Part shown: positions 34,995 to 43,143 of the stretch, in pieces
How positions within the stretch are numbered: position 1 is the first letter of the stretch
Layout of the letters: every line of letters begins with the position of its first letter
Source of the DNA: Alkalihalobacillus sp. AL-G
GTDB taxonomy: Bacteria; Bacillota; Bacilli; Bacillales; Fictibacillaceae
NCBI RefSeq assembly: GCF_030643805.1
Contig: NZ_CP094656.1
Span: 2,108,001-2,172,000 of the forward strand
Direction of reading: 5' to 3'
DNA length: 64,000 nucleotides
Made by a program: the position numbers and the translations under genes
The notes under the pieces: model-generated
What the model saw: only the letters and a program-made list of their open reading frames with translations
The model's database searches: none
What the model was told of the DNA's origin: nothing

Positions 34995-35939
34995 ATGTCA
35001 GACATACATCTATTTCCAATCGAGGTAAGCACAACAAATACAAAACATAACGAAATCCCTAAAGGTATAAATATGATTGAGGCTCCACGAATGTGGGACA
35101 TTGGATACAAAGGTAGAGGTGTAGTGGTAGCAGTATTAGATACAGGCTGTGAATATAACCATCCTGACTTGCAAGGTCAAGTGATTGATGGGAGAAATTT
35201 CACTTCTGATTACAATGGAAACCCAGAAATATTTTTGGATAATCATTATCACGGGACGCATGTTTCAGGTACGATCGCTGCAGGTTTAAATGGTTTCGGC
35301 GTTGCTGGAGTGGCACCCGAGGCAAGCTTGCTTATCCTTAAGGTAATCAGGGGAAATGGAACGAGTACGTATGAAAGCCTAATCGAAGGGATCGAATATG
35401 CAATTGATTGGAGGGGACGGGATGGGGAGCAGGTGCGCGTCATTTCACTCTCACTAGGTGGAGGCATAAATGACCCACGATTACATTCTGCTATCAAGCG
35501 AGCAGTAGCACAGGGCATCCTTGTTGTTTGTTCCGCGGGCAATTTAGGGGATGGAAAAAGATATACGTTTAAAAAAACATACCCTGCCTATTATCCTGAG
35601 GTTGTTTGTGTCGGTGCGGTGTCAGAAGATAAGAAACCAGCAGATTTTACGAATACAAACGATGAAATTGATTTAGTTGCACCTGGTGTGAACATTGTTT
35701 CAACATACACAAATAACAAATATGCAGAACTATCAGGCACATCAATGGCTACACCACACGTTTCGGGAGCTGCTGCATTACTGATTGAAGGCTATGAATC
35801 TAAATTGAAACGAACTCTGTCCGAAGCTGAAATTTATCGACTCCTCATGAATAATACGGAGAAATTAGGCTTTAACCGAAAGTCCGTGGGTGCGGGGCTT
35901 TTAAATATATCAAAGGGCATCACAAAGAAACGGACCTAA
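34995..35939 (+). CDS. isp: Intracellular subtilisin-like serine protease
   Basis: 314 residues without a signal peptide. Catalytic triad Asp49 (VLDTGCE), His86 (HYHGTHVSG) and Ser250 (SGTSMATPHVSG). The short N-terminal extension with LFPIE and EIPKGINMIEAP is the form of the ISP propeptide, which blocks the active site in the cytoplasm until it is cut. Intracellular subtilisins turn over proteins in late growth and sporulation. The start ATG follows AAGGAGAATAATGAT. Confidence 0.93.
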   Translation: MSDIHLFPIEVSTTNTKHNEIPKGINMIEAPRMWDIGYKGRGVVVAVLDTGCEYNHPDLQGQVIDGRNFTSDYNGNPEIFLDNHYHGTHVSGTIAAGLNGFGVAGVAPEASLLILKVIRGNGTSTYESLIEGIEYAIDWRGRDGEQVRVISLSLGGGINDPRLHSAIKRAVAQGILVVCSAGNLGDGKRYTFKKTYPAYYPEVVCVGAVSEDKKPADFTNTNDEIDLVAPGVNIVSTYTNNKYAELSGTSMATPHVSGAAALLIEGYESKLKRTLSEAEIYRLLMNNTEKLGFNRKSVGAGLLNISKGITKKRT

Positions 35940-36069
35940 TTTGATAAGGAGACATTCTATATGAGTCGATCTCATATTTTTCTGATCTGATGTATGTAAT
36001 GAGTTTTCTTGGACGTAATACTCTCGAATTATGATATGCTTTTAGGAACAGGTCATAGGAGGGGAAACA

Positions 36070-36948
36070 ATGGCTCAATCAATTGCTGTTGCCGTCATTC
36101 ATGGAGCTGGAATTCAAAAAGAGGACTTTGCAGAGATTTTAATCGAGAACTTACAAAAGCATATACAAACTCGTATGCGGAGAAGCGGGCTTCCATTTAC
36201 CAGCAAAGAGTTTGTGTTTCAACCTGTTCATTGGGGAGTCGTATTCAATGATAAAGAACGGGAGCTTTGGGAAGATGTCCAGAAAGGCGGCCCCTTAAAT
36301 TTTACTAGGTTACGAAAGTTTTTCATTGAATTTCTCGGCGATGCGATCGCTTACCAACCTACGATGCGTCGCCATCAAAATTATGAACGGGTTCATGAGG
36401 TATATAGCCACGCTTTGAAGGAATTGAGTCAAAAAGCAGGGAAGGATGCCCCTCTAACAATCATTGGTCATAGTCTGGGTACTGTCATAACGAGTAACTT
36501 TTTCTATGATTTACAAGAACGACCACAACAAACCGATTACTTAACGGAGATGCTTGAAAATGCTTCGTCTATTGAAAAAGGGGAAACCTTTGCTCAATTC
36601 ATATCACTAGGATCACCGTTAGCTCTATGGAGTTTACGTTACGCTAGCTTTGATCGACCAATCCAAGTGCCCGCCCCTCAGTTCAATACCATCTATCCGA
36701 CAGGAAAGGGGTCATGGATCAACCTATACGACCGAGATGACATTCTAGGTTATCCGTTACGAACCTTAAGTAAGGCATACGAGCAAGCGGTAGAGGAAGA
36801 CCGGGAAATGAATGTAGGCAACCTGTTGAAGAACTGGAATCCTGCGTCTCATTTTGAATATGTAAAGGACAAAGATATACTCGATTTAATCACTGAAAAG
36901 TTAATCCGACTCTGGTTATCTGTGAATGATTCAAATCCTGAATTTTAG
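36070..36948 (+). CDS. Alpha/beta-hydrolase fold protein of unknown substrate
   Basis: 292 residues. The nucleophile elbow is IIGHSLGTV with Ser135; the N-terminal AVIHGAGIQ is the usual oxyanion-hole strand. A late His in NPASHFEYVKD is a candidate for the triad. No signal peptide, so cytoplasmic. The long helical region at residues 25-120 is unusual and may form a lid or a partner-binding surface. AGGAGGGG precedes the ATG. Lipase, esterase or thioesterase activity is possible; no specific family recognised. Confidence 0.75.
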   Translation: MAQSIAVAVIHGAGIQKEDFAEILIENLQKHIQTRMRRSGLPFTSKEFVFQPVHWGVVFNDKERELWEDVQKGGPLNFTRLRKFFIEFLGDAIAYQPTMRRHQNYERVHEVYSHALKELSQKAGKDAPLTIIGHSLGTVITSNFFYDLQERPQQTDYLTEMLENASSIEKGETFAQFISLGSPLALWSLRYASFDRPIQVPAPQFNTIYPTGKGSWINLYDRDDILGYPLRTLSKAYEQAVEEDREMNVGNLLKNWNPASHFEYVKDKDILDLITEKLIRLWLSVNDSNPEF

Positions 36949-37000
36949 GCTATTTTAAACCGAATATCATTTGTACGTTTATAAAAAGAGGAGTGGTGGA

Positions 37001-37831
37001 ATGGTTACACCGATTAAGGGTACGACAACTTTACATAATGGACTGAAAATGCCTTGGCTAGGCTTTGGTGTATTTAAAGTTGAAGAAGGAAATGAGGTCA
37101 TTCAATCTGTAAAATGGGCACTTGAGGCTGGTTACAGGAGTATTGATACTGCTGCTATTTACCGCAATGAAGAAGGGGTCGGCCGAGCGATCCGCGAATC
37201 GGGAATTTCTCGTGAGGATTTATTCATTACGACAAAAGTATGGAATAAGGCTCAAGGATTTGAATCTACATTAGGAGCCTTTGAAAAGAGCATGAATAAG
37301 CTCGGCTTGGATTATCTTGATTTGTATTTAATCCATTGGCCAGTTGAAGGGAAGTTCAAAGAAACGTGGAAAGCAATGGAGAAGTTGTACAAGGAAGGGC
37401 GAGTGAAGGCAATCGGTGTAAGCAACTTTCAAGTCCATCATCTAAAGGATTTAATAGAAGATGCTGAAATTAAACCGATGGTCAATCAAGTCGAATTCCA
37501 TCCGCACCTTACACAGCAAGAGCTCCGAACGTTCTGCCGTGAACAAAATATCCAGATGGAAGCATGGTCACCATTAATGCATGGGAAGCTGCTTGATCAT
37601 CCTGCTTTGAAAGAAATCAGCAACAAATACGGTAAATCACCAGCACAGGTCATTTTACGGTGGGATCTTCAACACGGGATCGTAACAATTCCGAAGTCAG
37701 TGAACGAACATCGGATACATGAAAACGCAAATCTGTTTGATTTTAAACTAACTGAAGAAGAAATGTCCCGGATTGATGGACTGAATCGAAATGAACGGTT
37801 TGGTCCAGATCCAGATAATTTCGACTTCTAA
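37001..37831 (+). CDS. yvgN: Aldo/keto reductase (YvgN-like)
   Basis: 276 residues, one TIM barrel. Catalytic residues Asp and Tyr lie in SIDTAAIYRNEEGVG, Lys in ITTKVWN, His in LYLIHWPVEG; the NADPH-binding end is TIPKSVNEHRI. Relatives such as B. subtilis YvgN reduce methylglyoxal and other aldehydes. ATG 37001 follows GAGGAGTGG; the frame is open ten codons upstream without a site. A strong terminator follows. Confidence 0.92.
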   Translation: MVTPIKGTTTLHNGLKMPWLGFGVFKVEEGNEVIQSVKWALEAGYRSIDTAAIYRNEEGVGRAIRESGISREDLFITTKVWNKAQGFESTLGAFEKSMNKLGLDYLDLYLIHWPVEGKFKETWKAMEKLYKEGRVKAIGVSNFQVHHLKDLIEDAEIKPMVNQVEFHPHLTQQELRTFCREQNIQMEAWSPLMHGKLLDHPALKEISNKYGKSPAQVILRWDLQHGIVTIPKSVNEHRIHENANLFDFKLTEEEMSRIDGLNRNERFGPDPDNFDF

Positions 37832-37877
37832 TTTAAACATCATAAATATCAAGGTAGAAAGAAATGATTTCAAACTG

Positions 37878-37915
37878 ACCACAGTAGCAGTATAAGTTAC
37901 TGTGGTTTAGTTTTG
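37878..37915 (+). terminator. Terminator after the aldo/keto reductase
   Basis: ACCACAGTA (37878-37886) pairs perfectly with TACTGTGGT (37898-37906), followed by TTAGTTTT. Confidence 0.85.
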
Positions 37916-38102
37916 TGTATGTAAGTGTGTATTGGCTGCGTATGTTTTGCAGGTCCTTCTTAAAAGAACTATTTAGGGAACGATTGGTTTCAGAAATTAA
38001 TGGCGATTCATATGGAGAGTAAACATTTTAGACAACGTTCTTGCAAATTCGCACCACCTGGTCCGAATGAACCAGAAATATTTTGTCGAATATTCTGAAA
38101 AC

Positions 38103-38297
38103 TTATCCACAGGACTTCATTGTTCTGTGTATAAAAGCTATTAAAAAGGAGAGTAGTATTGACTGGTTGGTCAATATTATAGGAGATGTAAATAGTAGTA
38201 AATATGGCCTATTATTTTTTTCGATGATGAACAGCCCAGGGTTATCCACAGCCCGAATACCATTTGTGCATAAATTCAGATAATCGCGTTATCCACA
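38103..38297. promoter_or_regulatory. Cluster of five consensus DnaA boxes
   Basis: Five exact matches to TTATNCACA within 195 bases: 38103-38111 (+, TTATCCACA), 38126-38134 (-, TTATACACA), 38242-38250 (+, TTATCCACA), 38265-38273 (-, TTATGCACA) and 38289-38297 (+, TTATCCACA). They alternate in strand, with starts spaced 23 bases within the first pair and 23 and 24 within the last trio. A near match TAATCCACA follows on the minus strand at 38314-38322. No dnaA, dnaN or other origin genes are near, so this is a DnaA-box cluster of the type used to titrate DnaA or control a promoter, not oriC. Confidence 0.8.
38159..38174. promoter_or_regulatory. TetR-type operator O1
   Basis: TTGACTGGTTGGTCAA, the same TTGAC-N6-GTCAA dyad as the two operators at the downstream promoter, between the second and third DnaA boxes. 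Likely bound by the TetR protein encoded at 40077. Confidence 0.6.
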
Positions 38298-38318
38298 TTG
38301 ACTATATGGTCAATGTGG
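38293..38318. promoter_or_regulatory. TetR-type operator O2
   Basis: CCACATTGAC-TATATG-GTCAATGTGG, a perfect 10-base inverted repeat. It covers the -35 hexamer of the ABC operon promoter and overlaps the last DnaA box by five bases. Confidence 0.8.
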
Positions 38319-38326
38319 ATTATAAT
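38298..38326 (+). promoter_or_regulatory. Sigma-A promoter of the ABC-tetR operon
   Basis: TTGACT (38298-38303), 17-base spacer, TATAAT (38321-38326), nearly perfect consensus. The -35 and spacer are inside operator O2 and the start site is at operator O3, so a bound TetR dimer would block polymerase. Confidence 0.8.
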
Positions 38327-38330
38327 GGAG

Positions 38331-38346
38331 TTGACTACATGGTCAA
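38331..38346. promoter_or_regulatory. TetR-type operator O3
   Basis: TTGACTACATGGTCAA, 33 bases downstream of the core of O2, about three helical turns, just after the -10 box and about 20 bases before the first gene. Confidence 0.75.
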
Positions 38347-38364
38347 TATAAGGAGGGCATCGAA

Positions 38365-39273
38365 ATGAAAGCAATCGAAATGCAAAACCTCACGAAGTAC
38401 TACGGAAAACACCGTGCAGTAACCGATTTGAATTTAACCGTACAAGAAGGTGAAGTTTATGGATTCATCGGACCGAATGGTGCAGGCAAAAGTACGACCA
38501 TTCGCATGTTACTGAATTTTATTTTCCCGACGAAAGGCTATGCGAAAATCTTTGGCAAGGACATCATTACTGAATCGATGGCAATAAAAAAAGATGTTGG
38601 TTACTTGCCCTCTGAAGTACATTACTATGACAATATGAAAGTAAAAGAACTACTTAATTATTCCGCTGGTTTTTATAAAAAGAAGGCTTCTAATACGCGG
38701 ATTAAGGAGCTCTCAGATCGATTAGAGCTAGACCTTTCTAAGAAATTCGAGGATTTATCATTTGGGAACCGGAAGAAAGTAGGAATCGTTCAAGCATTGT
38801 TACATGAACCCCGTTTACTAATCATGGATGAGCCGACCGGGGGACTCGATCCACTAATGCAGCATACGTTTTTTGATTTGCTACTCGAAGAAAAAGAGAA
38901 GGGGGTTACAATTTTCTTTTCCTCCCATATCTTGAGCGAAGTTCAAAAGATGTGTGATCGGGTTGCGATTATTAAAGAGGGTGAATTGATTGCTAACGAT
39001 ACAATCGAGAACCTAACGAAAAATCAATTCAAAAATGTAACGATATTATTAGCAGAAGAACAAACAATCGATCTCACTCTCGAGGGCATCATTCGTCAAG
39101 AACAACTGGGGCAAACATTGAAGCTGTTATATCGAGGTGATGTGCATGCATTGGTTCATGAAATCAGCCAGCACACGTATCGCGACCTTTTGATCGAAGA
39201 ACCTTCTTTGGATGAAATTTTCATGCACTTTTATGAAAACGAAAAGAATGGAGGAGCAGAGAATGATATTTAA
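38365..39273 (+). CDS. ABC transporter ATP-binding protein
   Basis: 302 residues. Walker A GPNGAGKST (near residue 40), signature LSFGNRKKVGIVQAL, Walker B LLIMDEPTGGLDP, and switch His in FFSSHIL. The C-terminal 80 residues form the extra domain of ABC-2 exporter ATPases. With the permease that follows, it makes a two-component exporter, often for antibiotics or lipids. GGAGGGCATCGAA precedes the ATG. First gene of a TetR-controlled operon. Confidence 0.93.
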   Translation: MKAIEMQNLTKYYGKHRAVTDLNLTVQEGEVYGFIGPNGAGKSTTIRMLLNFIFPTKGYAKIFGKDIITESMAIKKDVGYLPSEVHYYDNMKVKELLNYSAGFYKKKASNTRIKELSDRLELDLSKKFEDLSFGNRKKVGIVQALLHEPRLLIMDEPTGGLDPLMQHTFFDLLLEEKEKGVTIFFSSHILSEVQKMCDRVAIIKEGELIANDTIENLTKNQFKNVTILLAEEQTIDLTLEGIIRQEQLGQTLKLLYRGDVHALVHEISQHTYRDLLIEEPSLDEIFMHFYENEKNGGAENDI

Positions 39274-40060
39274 ACAAGAATTCAAGTGGAACCTTCGTTC
39301 ACTGATTATCTGGTCAATCATAATCGGGGGTCTGACTTTCTTAATGATGCAAATATATCCTGATTTCGCAAAACAGCAAGAAGGTATGAAGGCGTTGTTG
39401 GAGGCGTATCCTGAAGGAATAAAAAAAGCATTCGGTATGGATAAAGTCAGCATGGGAACGGTTCTTGGGTTTTATGCAATTGAAGGTTACATGCTAATTA
39501 CCCTGATCGGCAGCATTTACGTTGTCTTGCTTGCAGGAAATATGCTCGCAAAAGAGGAAAGCGAGAAGACGATAGAGTTTCTACTGTCAAAACCGATCAC
39601 CAGAACGTCTATGATTACTCAGAAGCTTCTTGTTGTAGTTTTGAACGTAGTATTATTCAACCTGATCGTTTCGCTGATTAACCTTAGTGCGTTCTTGATC
39701 GTCGATGATGGATCGTTTGAGTTTAATCAGTATTTACTCATCTCAATCGCACCAGTATTGTTACATCTGACATTCGCAGCTATCGCCTTTTTGCTATCCA
39801 GTGTTCTTAAAAAAGGGCGACAAATACTTTCTGTAACGGTCGGACTCGTGTTCATCACGTACTTTTTGCAGATTATTTCAAGTGTTACTGATTCTTTGGA
39901 GAACTTGAAATTCGTTAGTCCATTTTCTTATGTAGATGCTGCTGACATTATTCTTGATGAATCGCTAGATGGATTGTATATTTTCATTATGGTTGCGGTT
40001 ATGCTGATTAGTACAGTGCTTACGTTTATGTACTATCGTAAAAAGGATATCGCAGTGTGA
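39263..40060 (+). CDS. ABC-2 type permease
   Basis: 265 residues with six predicted helices and the large outer loop after helix 1 typical of this group. ATG 39263 follows GGAGGAG and overlaps the ATPase gene by 11 bases; the open frame further upstream is inside the ATPase gene. Motif AKEESEKTIEFLLSKPITR is the coupling helix that contacts the ATPase. Substrate unknown. Confidence 0.9.
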   Translation: MIFKQEFKWNLRSLIIWSIIIGGLTFLMMQIYPDFAKQQEGMKALLEAYPEGIKKAFGMDKVSMGTVLGFYAIEGYMLITLIGSIYVVLLAGNMLAKEESEKTIEFLLSKPITRTSMITQKLLVVVLNVVLFNLIVSLINLSAFLIVDDGSFEFNQYLLISIAPVLLHLTFAAIAFLLSSVLKKGRQILSVTVGLVFITYFLQIISSVTDSLENLKFVSPFSYVDAADIILDESLDGLYIFIMVAVMLISTVLTFMYYRKKDIAV

Positions 40061-40076
40061 AGCGAGGTTTTATAAT

Positions 40077-40721
40077 ATGACCAGCGCATTTGAAAAGTTA
40101 CCTGATGAGAAAAAACAACGAATTTTAGCAATTTGTATAGAAGAGTTTGCGAAAAACGGATATGAAAATACATCGACTAACCGGATCATCCAAAGGGCTG
40201 GCATTTCTAAGGGCTTATTATTCCATTATTTTAAGAATAAAAAGGGATTATTCCTGTACCTTGTTCAACATTCTATAGAGCTAATTGCTGATAAGGTATA
40301 TAAGAAACTGCAAACGTTCGATCAAACTGATTTTTTTGAACGGATCAGGCAAGTATCTGTAATCAAAATGAATGTGTGTTTAATTTATCCGAATGAATAT
40401 CAAATCCTTATGAAAGCCATTTTAGATACACCAAAAGAGCTGCAAATAGAAATTGAGGAAATCAATAGGTCCTACTATGCAAAAGTTCAAGACGCGAATG
40501 AAACGTACTTGTTCTCTTATTTGAAAGAGGAGGACTTAAGACCAGGATTGACGAAGCAGTTTGTCATCGATTATATAATGAATGTCATCGATCAATTGAA
40601 CCGCAACATGCTTCAGGCCTATAAAGGCATAGAGAAAGAGCTGCTCGTTGATCCAGATCCATTCCTCGATCAACTGAACCAATACTTTGATGTCATTCAA
40701 TATGGAGTCTATCGGAAGTAA
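40077..40721 (+). CDS. TetR family repressor of the ABC operon
   Basis: 214 residues. The N-terminal HTH (KKQRILAICIEEFAKNGYEN, then TNRIIQRAGISKGLLFHYFK) is canonical TetR; the C-terminal ligand domain is unspecific. It lies 16 bases after the permease gene with its own GAGG site, so it is in the same operon and probably shuts off its own promoter through the three TTGAC-N6-GTCAA operators at 38159-38346. Ligand probably the exported compound. Confidence 0.92.
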   Translation: MTSAFEKLPDEKKQRILAICIEEFAKNGYENTSTNRIIQRAGISKGLLFHYFKNKKGLFLYLVQHSIELIADKVYKKLQTFDQTDFFERIRQVSVIKMNVCLIYPNEYQILMKAILDTPKELQIEIEEINRSYYAKVQDANETYLFSYLKEEDLRPGLTKQFVIDYIMNVIDQLNRNMLQAYKGIEKELLVDPDPFLDQLNQYFDVIQYGVYRK

Positions 40722-40855
40722 TCGAGTAACATTAGTACAATTCTAAACAGTAAGCTATAATTAGTCATGGGTAATTTTCCAAGGAGAGTAACACAGAGTT
40801 GTTGCTCTTTTTGATTACACCTTTTTACAGCACTCGATATTTTACGGAGGTTGAC

Positions 40856-41452
40856 ATGAAAGCTTTAGCAAAAAACTTTTTAAATGGAATCATTACAGTT
40901 GTACCGATTATTTTAGTAATTTACGTCGTCATTAAAGTATTTGAATTTCTTGACAGTATTCTTGGAAACACATTTCGCGGCTTCTTACAAGAGGATTATG
41001 TTCCTGGATTGGGGTTGCTCGCGTCTATCATTCTTATCACCGTCTTAGGCTGGTTATCCAGACAATATATCAGCGGGAAAATAGTCGAACTGATTGATAA
41101 GCTTTTAGATCGGATTCCGATCGTAAAAAGCCTTTACTCTGTTATTAAAGACACAATCCAGTCGTTTCTTGGTGAGAAAAAGTCCTTTTCAAAGGTGGCT
41201 CTCGTTCATTTGCCAGGAACAAACATGAAGGCGATCGGATTTGTCATGTCTGAGGATGTCGATACGCTCGATCGTACTTTATCTGACCATATCGCGGTGT
41301 ATGTCCCGCAAACCTTTCAAGTAGCAGGCGTGACTTTCCTTGTTCCAAAAGCAGATATCGAAATAATTGACGTAAAGCCGGAAGAAGCGATGAAGTTTGT
41401 CCTTTCAGGTGGGATGACCGTTCGAAAAGAGGTTCAAAAAGAAAGTACTTAA
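40856..41452 (+). CDS. DUF502 membrane protein
   Basis: 198 residues from ATG 40856 (ACGGAGG five bases upstream). Two membrane helices (about 10-32 and 52-72) are followed by a cytoplasmic or outer domain with the DUF502 motif RIPIVKSLYSVIKDTIQ and VYVPQTF. Function unknown across bacteria. It stands alone before a strong terminator. Confidence 0.85.
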   Translation: MKALAKNFLNGIITVVPIILVIYVVIKVFEFLDSILGNTFRGFLQEDYVPGLGLLASIILITVLGWLSRQYISGKIVELIDKLLDRIPIVKSLYSVIKDTIQSFLGEKKSFSKVALVHLPGTNMKAIGFVMSEDVDTLDRTLSDHIAVYVPQTFQVAGVTFLVPKADIEIIDVKPEEAMKFVLSGGMTVRKEVQKEST

Positions 41453-41474
41453 TTTACATGGGATACAGAACCTA

Positions 41475-41510
41475 GGAAAAGAGCAACGATCGAGGCTCTT
41501 TTCCTTTTTA
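41475..41510 (+). terminator. Terminator after the DUF502 gene
   Basis: GGAAAAGAGC (41475-41484) pairs perfectly with GCTCTTTTCC (41495-41504), followed by TTTTTA. Confidence 0.92.
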
Positions 41511-41523
41511 TGGTATTTCCTCT

Positions 41524-42750
41524 TTACACTTTTGCGGGTTCCAATTCGTTTTTTTCTTCTTTTTCAGGACGAATCAATACAAAAACAATAATATTGGCAA
41601 TAACGCTAAGCCCCATCATACCAAAGAAAATGATTTCCCGCCCTGTATTTAATGTTGCGGCTACAATTGGTGGACCTAGTGCAACTCCGACGTATCTCAT
41701 ACTGCTGTATATGGAAGTGACAGTGCCACACTCCTCTTTTTCAATGCCCTCGGTAATCATTGCGTCTAATGCAGGTAACGCAATACCGATTCCAAGCCCG
41801 GCAAGGAATAGTCCGGTCAACAATGTATAAATCCCTTCCGAAAAACCGATCCAGCCTAAATTGATTGTAACAAGGATTAATCCTGCGGCGATAATTACCT
41901 TCATCAAACGTTTGTTGTCCCCAACTTTTTTACCTGTAATATAAGAGGCGATCGATAAGGAAAGGAGAGGGATTGCTAGTACGAGTCCCTTGATTACACC
42001 TTTCATACCATATTCACTTTCCAATTGTTCAGACAGAAAGAACAAAACTCCAAACAAAATGAACATAGAAAAAATCCCCATCATAAAGATAGCAACTAAC
42101 CATTTACCTTCCCGGACTGCAATTTCTTTAACACTGCTTACAAACTCTTTGATCTTACGTTTATCGGTATTATTTTGTTTTGGTACTTTGACGAAAAAAA
42201 GAACGAGTATTGCAGCTGCGACAGAAAAGACTGGAATCGCAAAAAAAGGCATGAACCAGACTAGAACTGCTAATAATGAACCGAGAATCGGACTTAACAC
42301 TTTCCCGAATGTGTTAAACGATTCAACTACACCGAGCCCTTCACTAATTTGCTTATCATCCTTATACATATCACCAATTAAAGGGAGGACAACGGGTGCT
42401 GCACCTGCCGAACCCAATCCTTGTATGATCCGACCTATCAAGATCCATGTAAACGGATCCTCGAGTTGTGAAGAGGCCCATCCAGCAACGGCACCTCCAA
42501 TTGCTGCAATAAGCAGACTTGGAATGATCACTATTTTTCGACCGTATCGATCAGATATAAAGCCCGCTATCGGAATGAAAATAATTGCAACGACTGAAAA
42601 AAGTGTGATGATCATACTGACCTGAAGTTCACTTAGATTTAATTCTTTTTCGATGGTAGGTAAGATCGGGATCAACATCGAGTTCCCAAGGGTCATGACT
42701 AATGGAATGAATGCTAGAGAAAACAGGGCGAACTTATTCTGGTGTTCCAT
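41524..42750 (-). CDS. MFS drug exporter, DHA1 group
   Basis: 408 residues, twelve helices. Motif A is GFISDRYGRKIVIIPSLL after helix 2; the helix 5 motif C-like stretch GKVLSPILGSLLA marks an antiporter. It resembles B. subtilis YfmO/Bmr-type exporters. AAGGACTG precedes the ATG. The gene lies alone; no regulator is next to it. Confidence 0.88.
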   Translation of the reverse strand: MEHQNKFALFSLAFIPLVMTLGNSMLIPILPTIEKELNLSELQVSMIITLFSVVAIIFIPIAGFISDRYGRKIVIIPSLLIAAIGGAVAGWASSQLEDPFTWILIGRIIQGLGSAGAAPVVLPLIGDMYKDDKQISEGLGVVESFNTFGKVLSPILGSLLAVLVWFMPFFAIPVFSVAAAILVLFFVKVPKQNNTDKRKIKEFVSSVKEIAVREGKWLVAIFMMGIFSMFILFGVLFFLSEQLESEYGMKGVIKGLVLAIPLLSLSIASYITGKKVGDNKRLMKVIIAAGLILVTINLGWIGFSEGIYTLLTGLFLAGLGIGIALPALDAMITEGIEKEECGTVTSIYSSMRYVGVALGPPIVAATLNTGREIIFFGMMGLSVIANIIVFVLIRPEKEEKNELEPAKV

Positions 42751-42833
42751 TGATCCACAGTCCTTTCATCATCGTTCGTGTAGTAGTATCCGATGATTGA
42801 AACGAAAACATACATCAATTGAATCCCGCCATA

Positions 42834-42880
42834 TAAAAAAACGAACAACAAGGCAGAACCAATTCGGCTTGTGTCCGTTC
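42834..42880 (-). terminator. Terminator of the YjfB-like gene
   Basis: On the minus strand an imperfect stem (GAACGGACACAAGC with GCCTTGTTGTTCG) is followed by TTTTTTT, 11 bases after the stop codon. Confidence 0.6.
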
Positions 42881-42890
42881 ATTTACGAGC

Positions 42891-43085
42891 TTATGCTTTT
42901 AAGTCCACATGATGACCTGATGTGGGGTGTGATGCTTGTTGAAGCTGTTGCTGGTTCTGGGTGAAATCGTTCAGCATGACGGTGCTTTGTGCCGCCTGTG
43001 TCGCTAGACTCCCACTTAACAAATTTCTACTCAACGTCGTTTGTAGCTGCTGCAAGTTTGAAGCCATAATTGATGCAATATCCAT
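42891..43085 (-). CDS. yjfB: YjfB family putative motility protein
   Basis: 64 residues, no hydrophobic segment, rich in Gln, Ser and Ala, beginning MDIASIMASNLQQLQ and ending in a VDLKA tail; this is the YjfB family form. B. subtilis yjfB belongs to the sigma-D motility regulon; its task is unknown. GGAGG precedes the ATG. A sigma-D-like element lies upstream (see 43117). Confidence 0.8.
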   Translation of the reverse strand: MDIASIMASNLQQLQTTLSRNLLSGSLATQAAQSTVMLNDFTQNQQQLQQASHPTSGHHVDLKA

Positions 43086-43116
43086 CTTCTACCTCCAAAA
43101 CTCGTACTTATCCATT

Positions 43117-43143
43117 TTATCGGTAGACGTTTTGCAATTATGA
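43117..43143 (-). promoter_or_regulatory. Possible sigma-D promoter of yjfB
   Basis: On the minus strand ACCGATAA (43117-43124) fits the sigma-D -10 (GCCGATAT). The -35 is weak: CATA about 14 bases upstream in place of TAAA. The position and the motility link of YjfB support it. Confidence 0.35.

Noticed and set aside
38083-38283. 66-codon open frame across the DnaA boxes
   Set aside because: It runs through the boxes and an operator, has no ribosome site, and no protein-like pattern.
38103-38297. DnaA-box cluster considered as the replication origin
   Set aside because: No dnaA, dnaN, rpmH, recF or gyr genes on either side, and there is no long AT-rich unwinding element with DnaA trios.
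41990-42625. 211-codon frame opposite the MFS gene
   Set aside because: Antisense shadow; Pro/Thr/Ile-rich composition typical of reverse-strand membrane genes.
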